Source: Vibrio coralliilyticus ATCC BAA-450 (GTDB taxonomy: Bacteria; Pseudomonadota; Gammaproteobacteria; Enterobacterales; Vibrionaceae). Taken from it: a DNA stretch of 64,000 nt. The position numbers and the translations under genes are program-made. The stretch is taken from contig NZ_ACZN01000016.1 in assembly GCF_000176135.1 (NCBI RefSeq), positions 310,001 to 374,000 on the forward strand, written 5' to 3'. Of this stretch, positions 52,034 through 62,700 are shown in pieces. The notes under the pieces are model-generated. The model made no database searches, was not told where the DNA came from, and saw nothing but the letters and a program-made list of their open reading frames with translations. The first letter of the stretch is position 1. Every line of letters begins with the position of its first letter.

Positions 52034-53470
52034 ATGCCAACCCCAGCCATCAACTCACAGATAGAAGTTTTAAAATCTCTGCCAGTCAACCAGTTCAAAA
52101 CGAACAGTGCGCAGATTGAAGTTAATGATGTATTTGTATGTCGTGAAGGGATCTCCCATGACGGACACAGTTATGCGCAACAAGCGGTCGGTCGGGGTGC
52201 TGTTGCGGTGATTGCGAATCGTCCGTTAGATATTGATATTCCGGTAATAATGACCGATAGCTACTATCAGAGTTTAGCGTTAGTGAAGGCTTACTATGGT
52301 CACCCCCACCAGAAAATCAAGCACATAGGCGTCACTGGAACCAATGGTAAAACCACCGTGTCTCACTGTCTTAACCAGATCCTGAACCAGACAACGACGA
52401 GTGCTTACATCGGAACGCTGGGCGCGAAGTTGGCGGGTAGCGATTACCCGCTTGAGAACACAACCCCCGATGGTGTGACGTTACTGAACCTCTTCCATCA
52501 GATGGCGCAACGCGAAACTGAATTCAATCTTATGGAGCTGAGTAGTCACGCTCTAGCACAGGACAGAGCCGGATTTGTGTCGCTGCAGATTGGTATCATC
52601 ACCAATATTGGCCGCGACCATCTCGATTATCACAAGACTAAAGATGCTTATGTCCAAGCCAAGTTGCAGTTGATTGATCGTATTGCACCCAATGGCACGG
52701 CGGTGATCAACCTTGATGACCCGCATGCAGCAGCGGCGATTGAGCGAGCGAGTGGGCGAGTGAACGTGGTGACTTTTGGTATTGAGAATGCTCAAGCGCA
52801 TGTTTTCGCCACCAATGTACGTACTACTCGTTTTGGCTCGTGTTTTGAACTCCGAATTGACGGCGAGTGTTTTGATGTGAACTCTCAAATGCCTTTCACG
52901 TTCAATGTCGAAAATGCTTTGGCGATTGCAGCGAGTTTACTTTCACTCGGTTGGCAATCTAGTCGGATAGCGGCCGCATTGCAAACCATAGTAGCGCCCG
53001 ATGGCCGTGCTCAGTTCTTGTCGCTTAACAATGGAGCGACCGGATTGGTGGACTATGCACACAATGCTGATGGACTCAGTAAGCTGCTGGAAGACGTTCG
53101 ACCTTATACCAAGGGGCGTTTAATCGTAGTGACCGGAGTAACGGGAGATCGGATTCAGGACGCGAGTGGCATTGGCGTTCTGTGCTCGCAACTGGCAGAT
53201 ACGGCAGTTTTTACCTCAGATAACCCCATGGGTGTCGATCAGGAAGACATATTTCGAGCACTCACATCGCAAGTGTCCAAAGTTCCGCATTTTGAAATCA
53301 GTGACAGAGCTGAAGCGATTGAATTTGCGAAGCAATTGAGTGTGGCCGGTGATTTGATCGTGGTGTGTGGAAAAGGCAGTGAAACTCACCAGTACATTTC
53401 AAATGGCAAAGGAGACAGACAACAATATATCGGTGATCTCGCGGCGCTGAGTAGTGAGGTGGCAAAATGA
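52034..53470 (+). CDS. MurE-like Mur ligase paralogue
   Basis: A 478-residue ATP-dependent amino-acid ligase. IGVTGTNGKTTVSHCLNQIL (near 96-115) is the P-loop, MELSSHALAQDR (near 168-179) the second Mur motif, and NIGRDHLDYHKT the third. At the amino-acid site DNPMGVDQEDI replaces DNPRxED of diaminopimelate-adding MurE, so the added residue may differ. A housekeeping murE should lie in the dcw cluster elsewhere; this copy heads an operon with a PBP5-like gene. The acceptor is unknown. Confidence 0.88.
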   Translation: MPTPAINSQIEVLKSLPVNQFKTNSAQIEVNDVFVCREGISHDGHSYAQQAVGRGAVAVIANRPLDIDIPVIMTDSYYQSLALVKAYYGHPHQKIKHIGVTGTNGKTTVSHCLNQILNQTTTSAYIGTLGAKLAGSDYPLENTTPDGVTLLNLFHQMAQRETEFNLMELSSHALAQDRAGFVSLQIGIITNIGRDHLDYHKTKDAYVQAKLQLIDRIAPNGTAVINLDDPHAAAAIERASGRVNVVTFGIENAQAHVFATNVRTTRFGSCFELRIDGECFDVNSQMPFTFNVENALAIAASLLSLGWQSSRIAAALQTIVAPDGRAQFLSLNNGATGLVDYAHNADGLSKLLEDVRPYTKGRLIVVTGVTGDRIQDASGIGVLCSQLADTAVFTSDNPMGVDQEDIFRALTSQVSKVPHFEISDRAEAIEFAKQLSVAGDLIVVCGKGSETHQYISNGKGDRQQYIGDLAALSSEVAK

Positions 53471-54651
53471 TCAAATGGACTCAACTTTGTGCCTTGCTCT
53501 GTACTCTGGTCGTTGCCTCCGCGGAGGCTGTTATTACACCTGATGCACCACAGATTAATGCTAAAGGTTATGTCGTAATGGATTACCACTCCGGTCAGGT
53601 AGTTGCGTCACAAAACCCAGATACGCCTTTGGCTCCTGCGAGTTTAACCAAACTTATGACGGCGTACGTTGTTGGACAAGAGATAAACGCTGGTCGCCTT
53701 AGCTGGGATGACAAAGCGACAATCAGCCGTAATGCATGGTCGGTGAATTTTCCGGAGCCATCCAAAATGTTCATCAAACCGGGTGACGAAATCAGCATTC
53801 GTAACCTGATGTTGGGCGTGATTGTGCAATCGGGAAATGACGCTTCGGTTGCGCTAGCTGAGCACGTAGCAGGCAGTGAAAGCGCTTTTGTTAGCTTGAT
53901 GAATGGTTGGACGCAGACGCTTGGCATGGAAAACACACAGTTTATCAATGCGCATGGCTTAGATGGCGACAATATTCAAACCACACCAAAGGATATGGCG
54001 AACTTGATGCGCGCGATCATCAAGGACGTGCCTGAGGTCTATAAGCTATATCAGGAGAAGAAATTTACTTGGAATGACATCGAACAGTACAACCGAAATA
54101 AGCTGTTATGGGATCGCTCACTGAATGTGGATGGTGGTAAAACAGGTTATACCGAAAACGCGGGGTACAGCCTTGTCTCGTCTGCGACAGAGGGGCGGAT
54201 GCGTTTAATTTCTGTGGTGATGGGTACACCAAGCCAGCAGGCGAGAACCAGCGCTTCACGCAACTTACTTGGTTACGGCTTTCGCTTTTTTGATACCGTC
54301 CAAGTGGCGAAAAAAGACGAAGTTATTATGCAAAGCCGAGTGTGGAAGGGAGCTGAGGAAAACGTCCCTGTAACGGTGGCAGAAACTGTGTACTTGACCT
54401 TTCCACGTGCCATGAAAGACTCGCTCAAGCAGGAGGTGGTCGTCGAATCCCAGTTACAGGCACCGATTGCAGCGGGAGACTCTCTGGGGCAGGTCATCTG
54501 GAGTCTCAACGGTGAGAAAGTGTTTACTGCTCCCGTCGTAAGTCAGGTCGGGGTGGACCAAGGCTCATTTACCAGTCGGCTGATGGATACCTTCCAACTC
54601 TGGCTACGTGCTTTGGTGTCAGGCATTAAAGCGTTTTGGGAGGGAGAGTAA
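53467..54651 (+). CDS. PBP5/6-like D-alanyl-D-alanine carboxypeptidase
   Basis: A 394-residue exported low-molecular-weight PBP. A signal peptide ends near AEAVITP. Active-site motifs are PASLTKLMT, QSGNDASVALAEH and VDGGKTGYTE. A C-terminal beta domain and a terminal amphipathic helix (WLRALVSGIKAFWEGE) would anchor it, as in DacA. It trims the terminal D-Ala of peptidoglycan stems. It overlaps the MurE-like gene by 4 bp. Confidence 0.93.
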   Translation: MIKWTQLCALLCTLVVASAEAVITPDAPQINAKGYVVMDYHSGQVVASQNPDTPLAPASLTKLMTAYVVGQEINAGRLSWDDKATISRNAWSVNFPEPSKMFIKPGDEISIRNLMLGVIVQSGNDASVALAEHVAGSESAFVSLMNGWTQTLGMENTQFINAHGLDGDNIQTTPKDMANLMRAIIKDVPEVYKLYQEKKFTWNDIEQYNRNKLLWDRSLNVDGGKTGYTENAGYSLVSSATEGRMRLISVVMGTPSQQARTSASRNLLGYGFRFFDTVQVAKKDEVIMQSRVWKGAEENVPVTVAETVYLTFPRAMKDSLKQEVVVESQLQAPIAAGDSLGQVIWSLNGEKVFTAPVVSQVGVDQGSFTSRLMDTFQLWLRALVSGIKAFWEGE

Positions 54652-55868
54652 TGACCGTTGCTTTGAAGCCTTCTACCTTGTGGCAGAACGTGAATTATGT
54701 TCGCTTACTGTCTGCGCAGGTGATATCCCTGATTGGCACAGGAGTGAGCTCGGTATGCTTAGCTTTACTCGCTTATGATTTAGCGGAAGAAAATGCAGGG
54801 GCAGTACTGAGCATCGCTTTCGCCCTCAAGATGCTGGCCTATATTGGCTTAGCGCCAGTATTTGGTGTTTTGGCTCACAAGTTGCCCAAGCGCCAGACGC
54901 TGGTCGCTCTGGATATCATCCGTGCCCTTATGTTTGCTTGCCTCCCTTTCGTCACTGAAGTGTGGGAAGTGTACGTGTTGATGTTTGTTATCAATGCATG
55001 TTCGGCAGGGTTCACACCAATGTTTCAGTCCACTTTGCCACAGGTTTTACCGGATAAAGATGATTATGCTCGAGCGCTCTCATACAGCCGATTAGCTTAT
55101 GATTTAGAACAGATTTTTAGCCCAATGCTCACTGCATTGTTGCTGAGTGTGATCAGTTTTCGTCAGCTGTTTATGCTTGATTCGATGACTTTCTTATTGT
55201 CTGGCGTACTGATCATTCTATGTACCCTACCCAAAAGGAAAGAACTGAATGTTCAGCCAAAAAAACTCTCTTTTCGCTCAGTGTTAAGTGGAATTTCAGC
55301 GTATTTAGAGCAGCCGAGTCTGCGTGCACTTTGGTATGCCTATTTGGCAGCTGCGTCTGCTAGTGCCATGGTTTTGGTGAATACTGTGGTCTATGTACAC
55401 GACATTCTGCATGGGAGCGAGACCCAAACGGCGATGGCCATGTTAGTGGTTGGATTAGGGTCCATGCTGGTAGCGATTTTTCTTCCTCGACTCCTTAAAC
55501 ATCATCAACCACAGCGCTACCATTTACGCGGTTTAGTCTTTATTGCTCTGGCGTTTTTGGCCGGAACCTGGACACCAGGCTGGATTGGTTTTGGCTTGAT
55601 GTGCTTTGCGCTGGGTATCGGAATGTCATGCATTCAAACGACATCTGGGCTCATTATTAATGCCGCAGTCGAAGGTAAAGAGAGTGGTGAATATTTTGCC
55701 GCGCATTTCTCGTTGACTCATTTTTGGTGGTTGGTGACATATTTGAGTGCAGGCCTGTCAGCGAAATGGCTTGGCCTAGCGGGCGCTTATTGGGTGATGC
55801 TTGGTCTATGTCTTGTCAGCGTTGCGTTATATCTGGTTCAGACGAGAAAGAATGCTTGGGGGCAATAG
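54651..55868 (+). CDS. MFS exporter
   Basis: A 405-residue inner-membrane protein with about twelve helices. [25 protein letters not shown] is the loop 2-3 motif. The start overlaps the PBP stop as TAATG, so it is coupled. The shape suggests an exporter of the MFS_3/enterobactin-like group. Substrate unknown; its operon partners suggest a cell-wall fragment, a peptide or a drug. Confidence 0.9.
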   Translation: MTVALKPSTLWQNVNYVRLLSAQVISLIGTGVSSVCLALLAYDLAEENAGAVLSIAFALKMLAYIGLAPVFGVLAHKLPKRQTLVALDIIRALMFACLPFVTEVWEVYVLMFVINACSAGFTPMFQSTLPQVLPDKDDYARALSYSRLAYDLEQIFSPMLTALLLSVISFRQLFMLDSMTFLLSGVLIILCTLPKRKELNVQPKKLSFRSVLSGISAYLEQPSLRALWYAYLAAASASAMVLVNTVVYVHDILHGSETQTAMAMLVVGLGSMLVAIFLPRLLKHHQPQRYHLRGLVFIALAFLAGTWTPGWIGFGLMCFALGIGMSCIQTTSGLIINAAVEGKESGEYFAAHFSLTHFWWLVTYLSAGLSAKWLGLAGAYWVMLGLCLVSVALYLVQTRKNAWGQ

Positions 55869-55912
55869 AGTGTTGGTGTAAATTGTCCGAAAAACAATCA
55901 GGTACCACCATA

Positions 55913-56548
55913 ATGCAAAACTATTTTGACTCGCCTTTCGCGGGTAAACCGATTGCTGAACAAATTACTAACCCTAACATTGTCGTTGGCAGACACAGTT
56001 ACTATTCAGGCTACTACCATCAGCACAGTTTCGATGACTGTGCTCGATATCTTTCTGCTGAGCGTGACGATGTCGATAAACTGATCATTGGCAGCTTTTG
56101 CTCTATCGGCTCCGGTGCAGTGTTTATGATGGCTGGCAATCAAGGGCATCGTACCGACTGGGCAAGTACTTTTCCTTTCTTTTATCAGGACGATTCAAAT
56201 TTTGCTCAAGCAAAAGATGGCTTTCGTCCGGCAGGTGACACTGTGATCGGCAATGACGTGTGGATTGGCTCTGAGGCCATGATCATGGCAGGAGTCAATA
56301 TTGGCGATGGCGCGGTGATTGCCAGCCGAGCTGTGGTAACAAAAGATGTTGCGCCTTATGAGATTGTTGGCTCAAATCCAGCCAAGCACATCAAGTTTCG
56401 TTTTAGCCAAGAAGAAATCGCGCAGTTGTTAGAAATGCAATGGTGGCACTGGCATGACGAAGAGCTAAAGGGAGCGATGGAATGGTTGTGTTCCAAAGAT
56501 ATCGCTGCGCTTCATCGCTATTGGCAGAGCTACATTGCTGCTTCGTGA
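55913..56548 (+). CDS. catB: CatB-type xenobiotic (chloramphenicol) acetyltransferase
   Basis: A 211-residue left-handed beta-helix acetyltransferase. [38 protein letters not shown] and [19 protein letters not shown] closely follow CatB-family proteins, including the active His. Acetylates chloramphenicol from acetyl-CoA, and so would lower susceptibility. ATG 55913 is used; the frame opens at 55724 inside the MFS gene. Chromosomal, with no mobile element adjoining, which suggests an intrinsic Vibrio gene. Confidence 0.92.
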   Translation: MQNYFDSPFAGKPIAEQITNPNIVVGRHSYYSGYYHQHSFDDCARYLSAERDDVDKLIIGSFCSIGSGAVFMMAGNQGHRTDWASTFPFFYQDDSNFAQAKDGFRPAGDTVIGNDVWIGSEAMIMAGVNIGDGAVIASRAVVTKDVAPYEIVGSNPAKHIKFRFSQEEIAQLLEMQWWHWHDEELKGAMEWLCSKDIAALHRYWQSYIAAS

Positions 56549-56710
56549 CAGTCAAAATACAAATCTAAGTGGCTTCTCATTCGAATAGGTCTTGCAGAGG
56601 CAACCGCATTGAAGGCATTCAAAAATTTTGAATAAGTAGCTCGAATCCTTGTGCTCAAGTTTCAATTTGAGGGCGATAGACTGTAGTCATCGCTCTTGAG
56701 GAGAAAGAAA

Positions 56711-57559
56711 ATGAGCCAGCTTCGCGAAATCCGCCAAATCATTCCAGCCTATGCCACGTCCGATGGCGATGGTGTCAAAATTAGCCGCGTGGCGGGGTTT
56801 AATAACGCAAGTTTCTCGCCATTTCTAATGATGGATGAGCTGAAATCCGATCAGCGTTCCGACTATATAGGCGGTTTTCCTCCTCATCCGCATCGCGGCA
56901 TTGAAACGCTGACCTATATGCTCAAAGGTCATTTTCAACATAAAGATCATATGGGAAATGTGGGTGAGTTACGTTCTGGTGGCGCTCAATGGATGGCAGC
57001 AGGCCGTGGTGTGATTCATAGTGAAATGCCTATCATGCAGGATGGCGAGTTGCATGGATTCCAAATTTGGATAAATCAGCCAGCGCGCGACAAGATGAAA
57101 CCCGCTCAGTATCATGACTTTCAGCCTGAAACCATCACAGAATATCAAGATGAGAGCGTTGGCGTATTGCGCGTTTTAGCTGGTGAGGTATCCGTTGAAG
57201 GCAACGTACAGCAAGGGCCGCTGAGCAAAACCGGAGTGCCGTTATCAGTTTCAGACTGGCGTTCTGAAACAGCGCAGAAGATTAAGTTACTTACGCCGCA
57301 GAAATTTAACATGATGCTTTATGTTTATCAGGGCGAAATTAGTGTTAAAGAACGCAGGGTGCAACAAGGTGAGATGGCGCTTTTGTCTTCTGGAGAAGTC
57401 GCTGAGTTGAATGCAAACAGCACAAGCGGTGTGCTGATTTTCCTAGGTGAACCCATTGATGAGCCCGTTGTGCACTATGGCCCGTTCGTGATGAACAGCA
57501 TGCAAGAAATTGAACAGGCGCTCAGTGACTACAACAACGGTGAGTTTGAAAAATATTGA
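56711..57559 (+). CDS. Pirin family protein
   Basis: A 282-residue bicupin. FPPHPHRGIETLTYMLKGHFQHKDHMG and GRGVIHSEMP provide the His, His, His and Glu metal ligands in the N-terminal cupin. Relatives such as YhaK and YhhW act as quercetinases or redox sensors. GAGGAG precedes the ATG. Monocistronic. Confidence 0.92.
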   Translation: MSQLREIRQIIPAYATSDGDGVKISRVAGFNNASFSPFLMMDELKSDQRSDYIGGFPPHPHRGIETLTYMLKGHFQHKDHMGNVGELRSGGAQWMAAGRGVIHSEMPIMQDGELHGFQIWINQPARDKMKPAQYHDFQPETITEYQDESVGVLRVLAGEVSVEGNVQQGPLSKTGVPLSVSDWRSETAQKIKLLTPQKFNMMLYVYQGEISVKERRVQQGEMALLSSGEVAELNANSTSGVLIFLGEPIDEPVVHYGPFVMNSMQEIEQALSDYNNGEFEKY

Positions 57560-57679
57560 TATTAAACCATATGAATAGATAGTTGCACTATTTCGTCTAA
57601 ACTTTACGTATTAGCTCCTGAGCTTGGGGGCTATAAAACGCAAAAAGCGAATAATCCACTGCCATTCACTTTTTGTTTT

Positions 57680-57707
57680 GCCACGTGTCTAAGATACGTG
57701 GCTTTTT
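57680..57707 (+). terminator. Terminator after the pirin gene
   Basis: GCCACGT, loop, ACGTGGC, then TTTTTC. Confidence 0.85.
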
Positions 57708-57836
57708 CTTTATTTACTTCTTTTGATTTTTTAGAAAACCCCTTTGACCTACTTAAAGGTTAATCATTGTTAACTATTAATGATTACTCCGTTTTGTCTC
57801 TATGCTCGGAAGATCAACTTTGAACAGAGTTAAAGT

Positions 57837-59069
57837 ATGTCTACCCCCTCCTCGTTTACGATATTACGCCGAGCGTCTCTTTTCTTTATCACCACTTTGA
57901 GCCTGATAACGTGGCCATCTGCTTGGGCGGCGTGTCCGGCCGGCAGTCGGGTTGGAGATGCGAATTGGCAGTTTGATATCAGCCGGTATGACCAACGATT
58001 TCCGCTGAGCATCGAATGGGCAAAGGCTGGAGTCAGAGGGGGGATCCCGTGTTTTGAACCTGAACGAGTGGTTGCGAAGATAACGCCTAAGGATGATATT
58101 CAAACGGCAATTGATAAAGTAGCAAGTGCTGGCGGAGGAACAGTAATACTGGAAGAGGGTGTTTATCTGCTGGATACAACGGTGGAGATGCGCTCAAACG
58201 TAGTATTGCGCGGCAGCAGCAAAATAGAGACACAAGTTCTGGTAACCATGCGTAATACTTGGCAAGGCTATGGTACAGATAGATTTGCTTTCCAATTCTC
58301 GGATGTTTCTGGGGCGGGTTTGGAGAACATGACGATTCAGCTTGCGGTTGACGGATTTGAGCCTCTAGATAGAAACAATTTCGATGAGCCTCATGTTGAA
58401 TCTGCGTGGCCATTTACCAATGACGTCAAAGTGGCTCGAACCGGAGACAAAAACCAACCTGTATCAGATCCAAACCTCTATGTCGGCTTGGTTAAGTTTT
58501 CTGAAAAGAGTCATGATTCTTGGGTACAAGATACCCGCATGTTGGAAGCAGGGACGAATCCCATCTTTGCAGCTAGCGATACCTCACACCTGACATTTCG
58601 CGGTAATGATATCTACCGCTGCTACAACAAGGGAATCAATGGTCACTGTTATTACGATATACGCGGCCAGTACATTTTAGTGACGAACGAGAGGGTGCGA
58701 AAAATTCGCCATGTTACTCTGCATCAGCAAGCCAAATACAATGTGGTTTATGACAATCACCTTGAAGTGGATGTAAACTTTCACAATGGTGACGGTGGGA
58801 AAAATTTAGTTGAAAACAACCTGATTCAGTTACCGTGGAGCCATCATTGGCCTTTGATTGCGACTGGGGAGTTGGGCAAGCATCAAGCTCCGGGAGCTGA
58901 GAATCTGATTTACCGTAACAACGTGGCACATCTAAGAGAAGGAAAGAATAATATTCCCAATTCCGAAAAAGTTTATACGTTAGCGGGCTTTGATGAGGTT
59001 ATCGCGTTACCGAGTCACCTACAGCAACCCAAAGCTGGCACTTTATATCCGATGAAGCACTTTGACTGA
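57837..59069 (+). CDS. Secreted right-handed beta-helix protein
   Basis: A 410-residue exported protein with a long signal ending PSAWAACP. DDIQTAIDKVASAGGGTVILEEGVYLLDTTVEMRSNVVLRGSS is the opening of a pectate-lyase-like beta-helix, and later rungs repeat NDIYR, YNVVYDNHLE and NLVENNLI. Such folds include polysaccharide lyases and epimerases. Catalytic residues cannot be assigned from sequence alone. Probably acts on an algal or host polysaccharide outside the cell. Confidence 0.82.
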   Translation: MSTPSSFTILRRASLFFITTLSLITWPSAWAACPAGSRVGDANWQFDISRYDQRFPLSIEWAKAGVRGGIPCFEPERVVAKITPKDDIQTAIDKVASAGGGTVILEEGVYLLDTTVEMRSNVVLRGSSKIETQVLVTMRNTWQGYGTDRFAFQFSDVSGAGLENMTIQLAVDGFEPLDRNNFDEPHVESAWPFTNDVKVARTGDKNQPVSDPNLYVGLVKFSEKSHDSWVQDTRMLEAGTNPIFAASDTSHLTFRGNDIYRCYNKGINGHCYYDIRGQYILVTNERVRKIRHVTLHQQAKYNVVYDNHLEVDVNFHNGDGGKNLVENNLIQLPWSHHWPLIATGELGKHQAPGAENLIYRNNVAHLREGKNNIPNSEKVYTLAGFDEVIALPSHLQQPKAGTLYPMKHFD

Positions 59070-59078
59070 CATCATACG

Positions 59079-59102
59079 GCCTGCCAGCAACAGCTGGCAG
59101 GC
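59079..59102. terminator. Bidirectional hairpin between convergent genes
   Basis: GCCTGCCAGC, loop AACA, GCTGGCAGGC. A strong 10-bp stem, no T-run, between the beta-helix and cupredoxin genes. Confidence 0.65.
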
Positions 59103-59111
59103 TGGGGTGCG

Positions 59112-59660
59112 TTACAATACTGCTGATTTGACCATGCCAGCTTCCGCGTGTCCTGGGATGTTGCAGGCAAACTCAACGTTGTTGTCACCATGGAAATGCC
59201 ACAGTAACTGTTTGGCTTTGCCCGGAGCAACCGTCACTGTACTGCCAGAATCATGAGCGTGGTTGCCCATTTTCTTCATCATCTCACGGTGCTTGAGTTG
59301 CTCTTGTGCTGAGCCTATTGAAAACTCATGGTCGATTTTCCCTTTGTTCATAACCACAAATTGGACTACGTCATTCGGTTCTATATCCACCTCTTTTTTG
59401 AATGTAATGCTCATATCATCGTCTAGGATCACGTGGACCACTTTGTCCGGTTTAGCACCTTTGGCAGGCATACCGACATCGGACATCTCGTCCATGTTCA
59501 TTTGTGAGTGGTCCATCCCCTTCATATCGCCCATCATTTTCGAATGGTCCATACCTTCCATATTCATTTTGGAATGATCCATGGATGAGTGATCCATTTG
59601 AGCGAGAATTTGAGTGCTAGCCAGAGTCAGTGCAAGTGCCAGAATTGTTTTTTTCATCAT
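59112..59660 (-). CDS. Met-rich periplasmic cupredoxin (CopI-like)
   Basis: A 182-residue exported copper protein. The signal peptide ends near ILAQMDH. A Met/His-rich segment (about 22-58, repeated MDHSxM) leads into a cupredoxin domain (about 75-182). The type I copper site reads His in IDHEFSIG, Cys in FACNIPGHAEAGM, and the following His and Met. Starts at MMKK (59660) or the next ATG (59657); AAGGAA upstream. Follows cusA by 59 bp, so it belongs to the copper operon. Confidence 0.9.
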   Translation of the reverse strand: MMKKTILALALTLASTQILAQMDHSSMDHSKMNMEGMDHSKMMGDMKGMDHSQMNMDEMSDVGMPAKGAKPDKVVHVILDDDMSITFKKEVDIEPNDVVQFVVMNKGKIDHEFSIGSAQEQLKHREMMKKMGNHAHDSGSTVTVAPGKAKQLLWHFHGDNNVEFACNIPGHAEAGMVKSAVL

Positions 59661-59719
59661 TGTTTCCTTAAGTAGTAGGGTGCCCCGAAGCACTGAGCTA
59701 CGGGGACATGGTTCTATGG

Positions 59720-62700
59720 TTATGAGTGACGTGAGATTTCTCTTTGTTTCCACAATTTGAAAATGGCCGGTAGTACCAGAAGCGTGAGTAGCAGCGCCGA
59801 TGCCATTCCACCAATCATAGGGGCGGCGATTCGTTGCATGACTTCAGAGCCCGTACCTTCGCCGTACATGATTGGCACAAGACCTATGATGACGGTCAGA
59901 ACTGTCATCATCACAGGTCGAACTCTGAGACCTGCGCCGTCTCGTATCGCCATCGACAGATCATCGGAAGTAATGGCGTGATTCTGCTCTTGGGCATCCA
60001 GCTTTTTGTAGTGCCAGGCTTGGTTGAGATACACCAGCATGATGACGCCAATTTCGACGGCGACACCCGCGAGGGCAATAAAGCCGACCCCAACGGCAAT
60101 CGAGAAGTTATAGCCGAGGTAATGCATCAGCCATAAGCCACCCACCATGGCGAGAGGGAGAGTCATCATAATGACCAGCACTTCGCCAATGCGACGGAAG
60201 CTGAAGTAAAGCAGCAGCATAATGATCGCCAGCGTAATCGGTACCACGACACTTAAGCGCTCTTTCGCGCGTTCCATATATTCATACTGACCTGACCAAG
60301 CCAGAGAATAGCCAGCGGGCAGATTGAGCTGATCAGCCACGACTTGTTGTGCTTCGGCAACGTACGAACCGAGATCTCGTCCATCGATATCAACGAATAC
60401 CCAGCCATTAGGGCGAGCGTTTTCTGTTTTGATCATCGGTGGGCCGTCTTCGTAACGAATATCAGCAACATCAGCCAGTGCGATACGAGCGCCATTTGGA
60501 GTAACCAGAGGTAGGTTCTGTAGTTTCACCACTGAATCACGGTAGTCCTGCGGGTATCGAACATTAATCGGATAGCGTTCCAGCCCTTCTATAGTTTCCC
60601 CAACGTTCATGCCTCCCACCGCAGTGGAAATCACGCGTTGCACATCTTTTATATTGAGGCCGTAGCGAGCGGCAGAGCGACGCTTAATATCGATAGTGAC
60701 GTATCGTCCTCCAGCGACACGCTCAGCATAAACAGACGCCGTACCATTGACCTGATTGAGAATAGGCTCCAGTTCTGCCCCGATTTGTTCAATGACGTTA
60801 AGGTCAGGGCCTGCAATTTTGATCCCAATAGGCGTTTTAATGCCAGTTGCCAGCATGTCGATGCGGGTCTTGATTGGCATGACCCACGCATTGGTTAGCC
60901 CGGGGAACTGCACGAGATCGTCAAACTCTTTGCGCAGCGATTCGGTGGTTACGCCTTCACGCCATTGTTCGCGAGGTTTCAGCTGTATGACGGTTTCAAT
61001 CATGGTCAGTGGTGCTGGGTCGGTTGCGGTTTCGGCTCGTCCGATTTTCCCCCATACCGTCTCAACCTCAGGGACGCTCTTAATCAACTTATTGGTTTGC
61101 TGTAACAGCTCGCGTGCTTTACCAATTGAGATGCCCGGATAGGTGGTCGGCATGTACATCAAATCACCCTCATCGAGTGGAGGAATGAATTCGCTGCCAA
61201 GCTTACTGGTTGGATAGTAAGCCGATGCCATAAGTCCCATCGCAATGACGATCATGGTTTTAGGGTAGTTCAGGCTCAGGTTGAGCAAGGGTTTGTAAAG
61301 CGAGACTAACCCTTTGTTGACTGGGTTTTTGTGTTCTGGGAGCACTTTGCCACGAATGAAATAGCCCATCAGAACAGGCACTAGCGTAATCGCTAAGCCA
61401 GCGGAGGCTGCCATGGCGTAGGTTTTGGTAAATGCCAGTGGTGAGAACATTTTCCCTTCCTGACCTTCCAAAGCAAACACAGGAACAAAGCTCAACGTGA
61501 TGATTAGCAGAGAAAAGAACAGCGGTGCGCCGACTTCCTCTGCAGCCTTGCCAATGACTTGCCAGCGATTCTTATCGGTGAGTGGAGTGCGTTCAATGTG
61601 CTTGTGAACGTTTTCTATCATCACGATTGCGCCATCGACCATGGCTCCAATGGCGATGGCAATACCGCCCAATGACATGATGTTGGCGTTAATCCCTTGC
61701 CAGTGCATGATCACAAACGCAGTCAGAATACCCACCGGTAAGCTCAAAGCGATTACCAGAGATGAGCGGATATGGAACAGGAACAAAGCACAGACAATCG
61801 CAACCACGATGAACTCTTCAGCCAGTTTCTTCCATAAGTTTTCTACCGCAGAGTCGATCAGCGTAGAGCGGTCATACGTTGGTACGATTTCGACTCCCTC
61901 AGGCAAGCTGCGTTGCAGCTCGGTCAGTTTGGCTTTGGTTTTGGCGATCACTTCACTGGCATTTTCTCCGAAGCGCATCACGATCACGCCACCAACTGTT
62001 TCCCCTTCACCGTTGAGCTCAGAAATGCCACGACGCATTTGTGGGCCAAGGTTAATATCCGCGACATCACCCAACAGAAGCGGGGTGCCTTTTTCGGTTA
62101 CCTTGAGTGGCAGTGAGCGGATATCTTCGATGCTAGTCAGGTAGCCCGTGGTGCGCACCATGTGTTCAGCTTCGGCGACCTCAATCACGGAGGCACCTGT
62201 CTCCTGGTTGCCGTTTTGAATCGCGTTGTTGACTTGCTGTAATGTCAGGTTGTAAGCACGCAGTTTGGCGGGGTCAATCTGTACCTGATATTGTTTGACC
62301 ATGCCACCTACAGTGGCAACTTCCGATACTCCATCAACGGTTTGCAGTTCGTACTTGAGGAACCAATCCTGCAAGCTGCGTAGCTGGGCTAAATCGTGTT
62401 GCCCGGTTTTATCCTGAAGAACATAGCTGTAAACCCAACCAACCCCAGTGGCATCAGGCCCCAGCGTTGGTTTGGCATTCGAAGGCAGGTTTGGTGCGAC
62501 TTGGCTGAGATACTCCAGCACGCGCGAGCGGGCCCAGTACATATCGGTGTCATCATTAAAGATGATGTAGACATAGGAGTCCCCAAAGAAAGAGTATCCC
62601 CTGACGGTTTCTGCACCGGGTACAGCCAACATGGCAGTGGTTAATGGATAAGTGACCTGATCCTCGACCACCTGAGGTGCTTGACCCGGATAGCTGGTTT

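Noticed and set aside
57759..57774. GTTAAT...GTTAAC before the beta-helix gene as a fourth direct-repeat site
   Set aside because: The half-sites are 10 bp apart rather than 11, and neighbouring TTAA words are irregularly spaced, so it does not fit the other three sites.
61641..62144. 167-codon plus-strand frame inside cusA
   Set aside because: It is antisense to the conserved RND porter region and has no family pattern or ribosome site.
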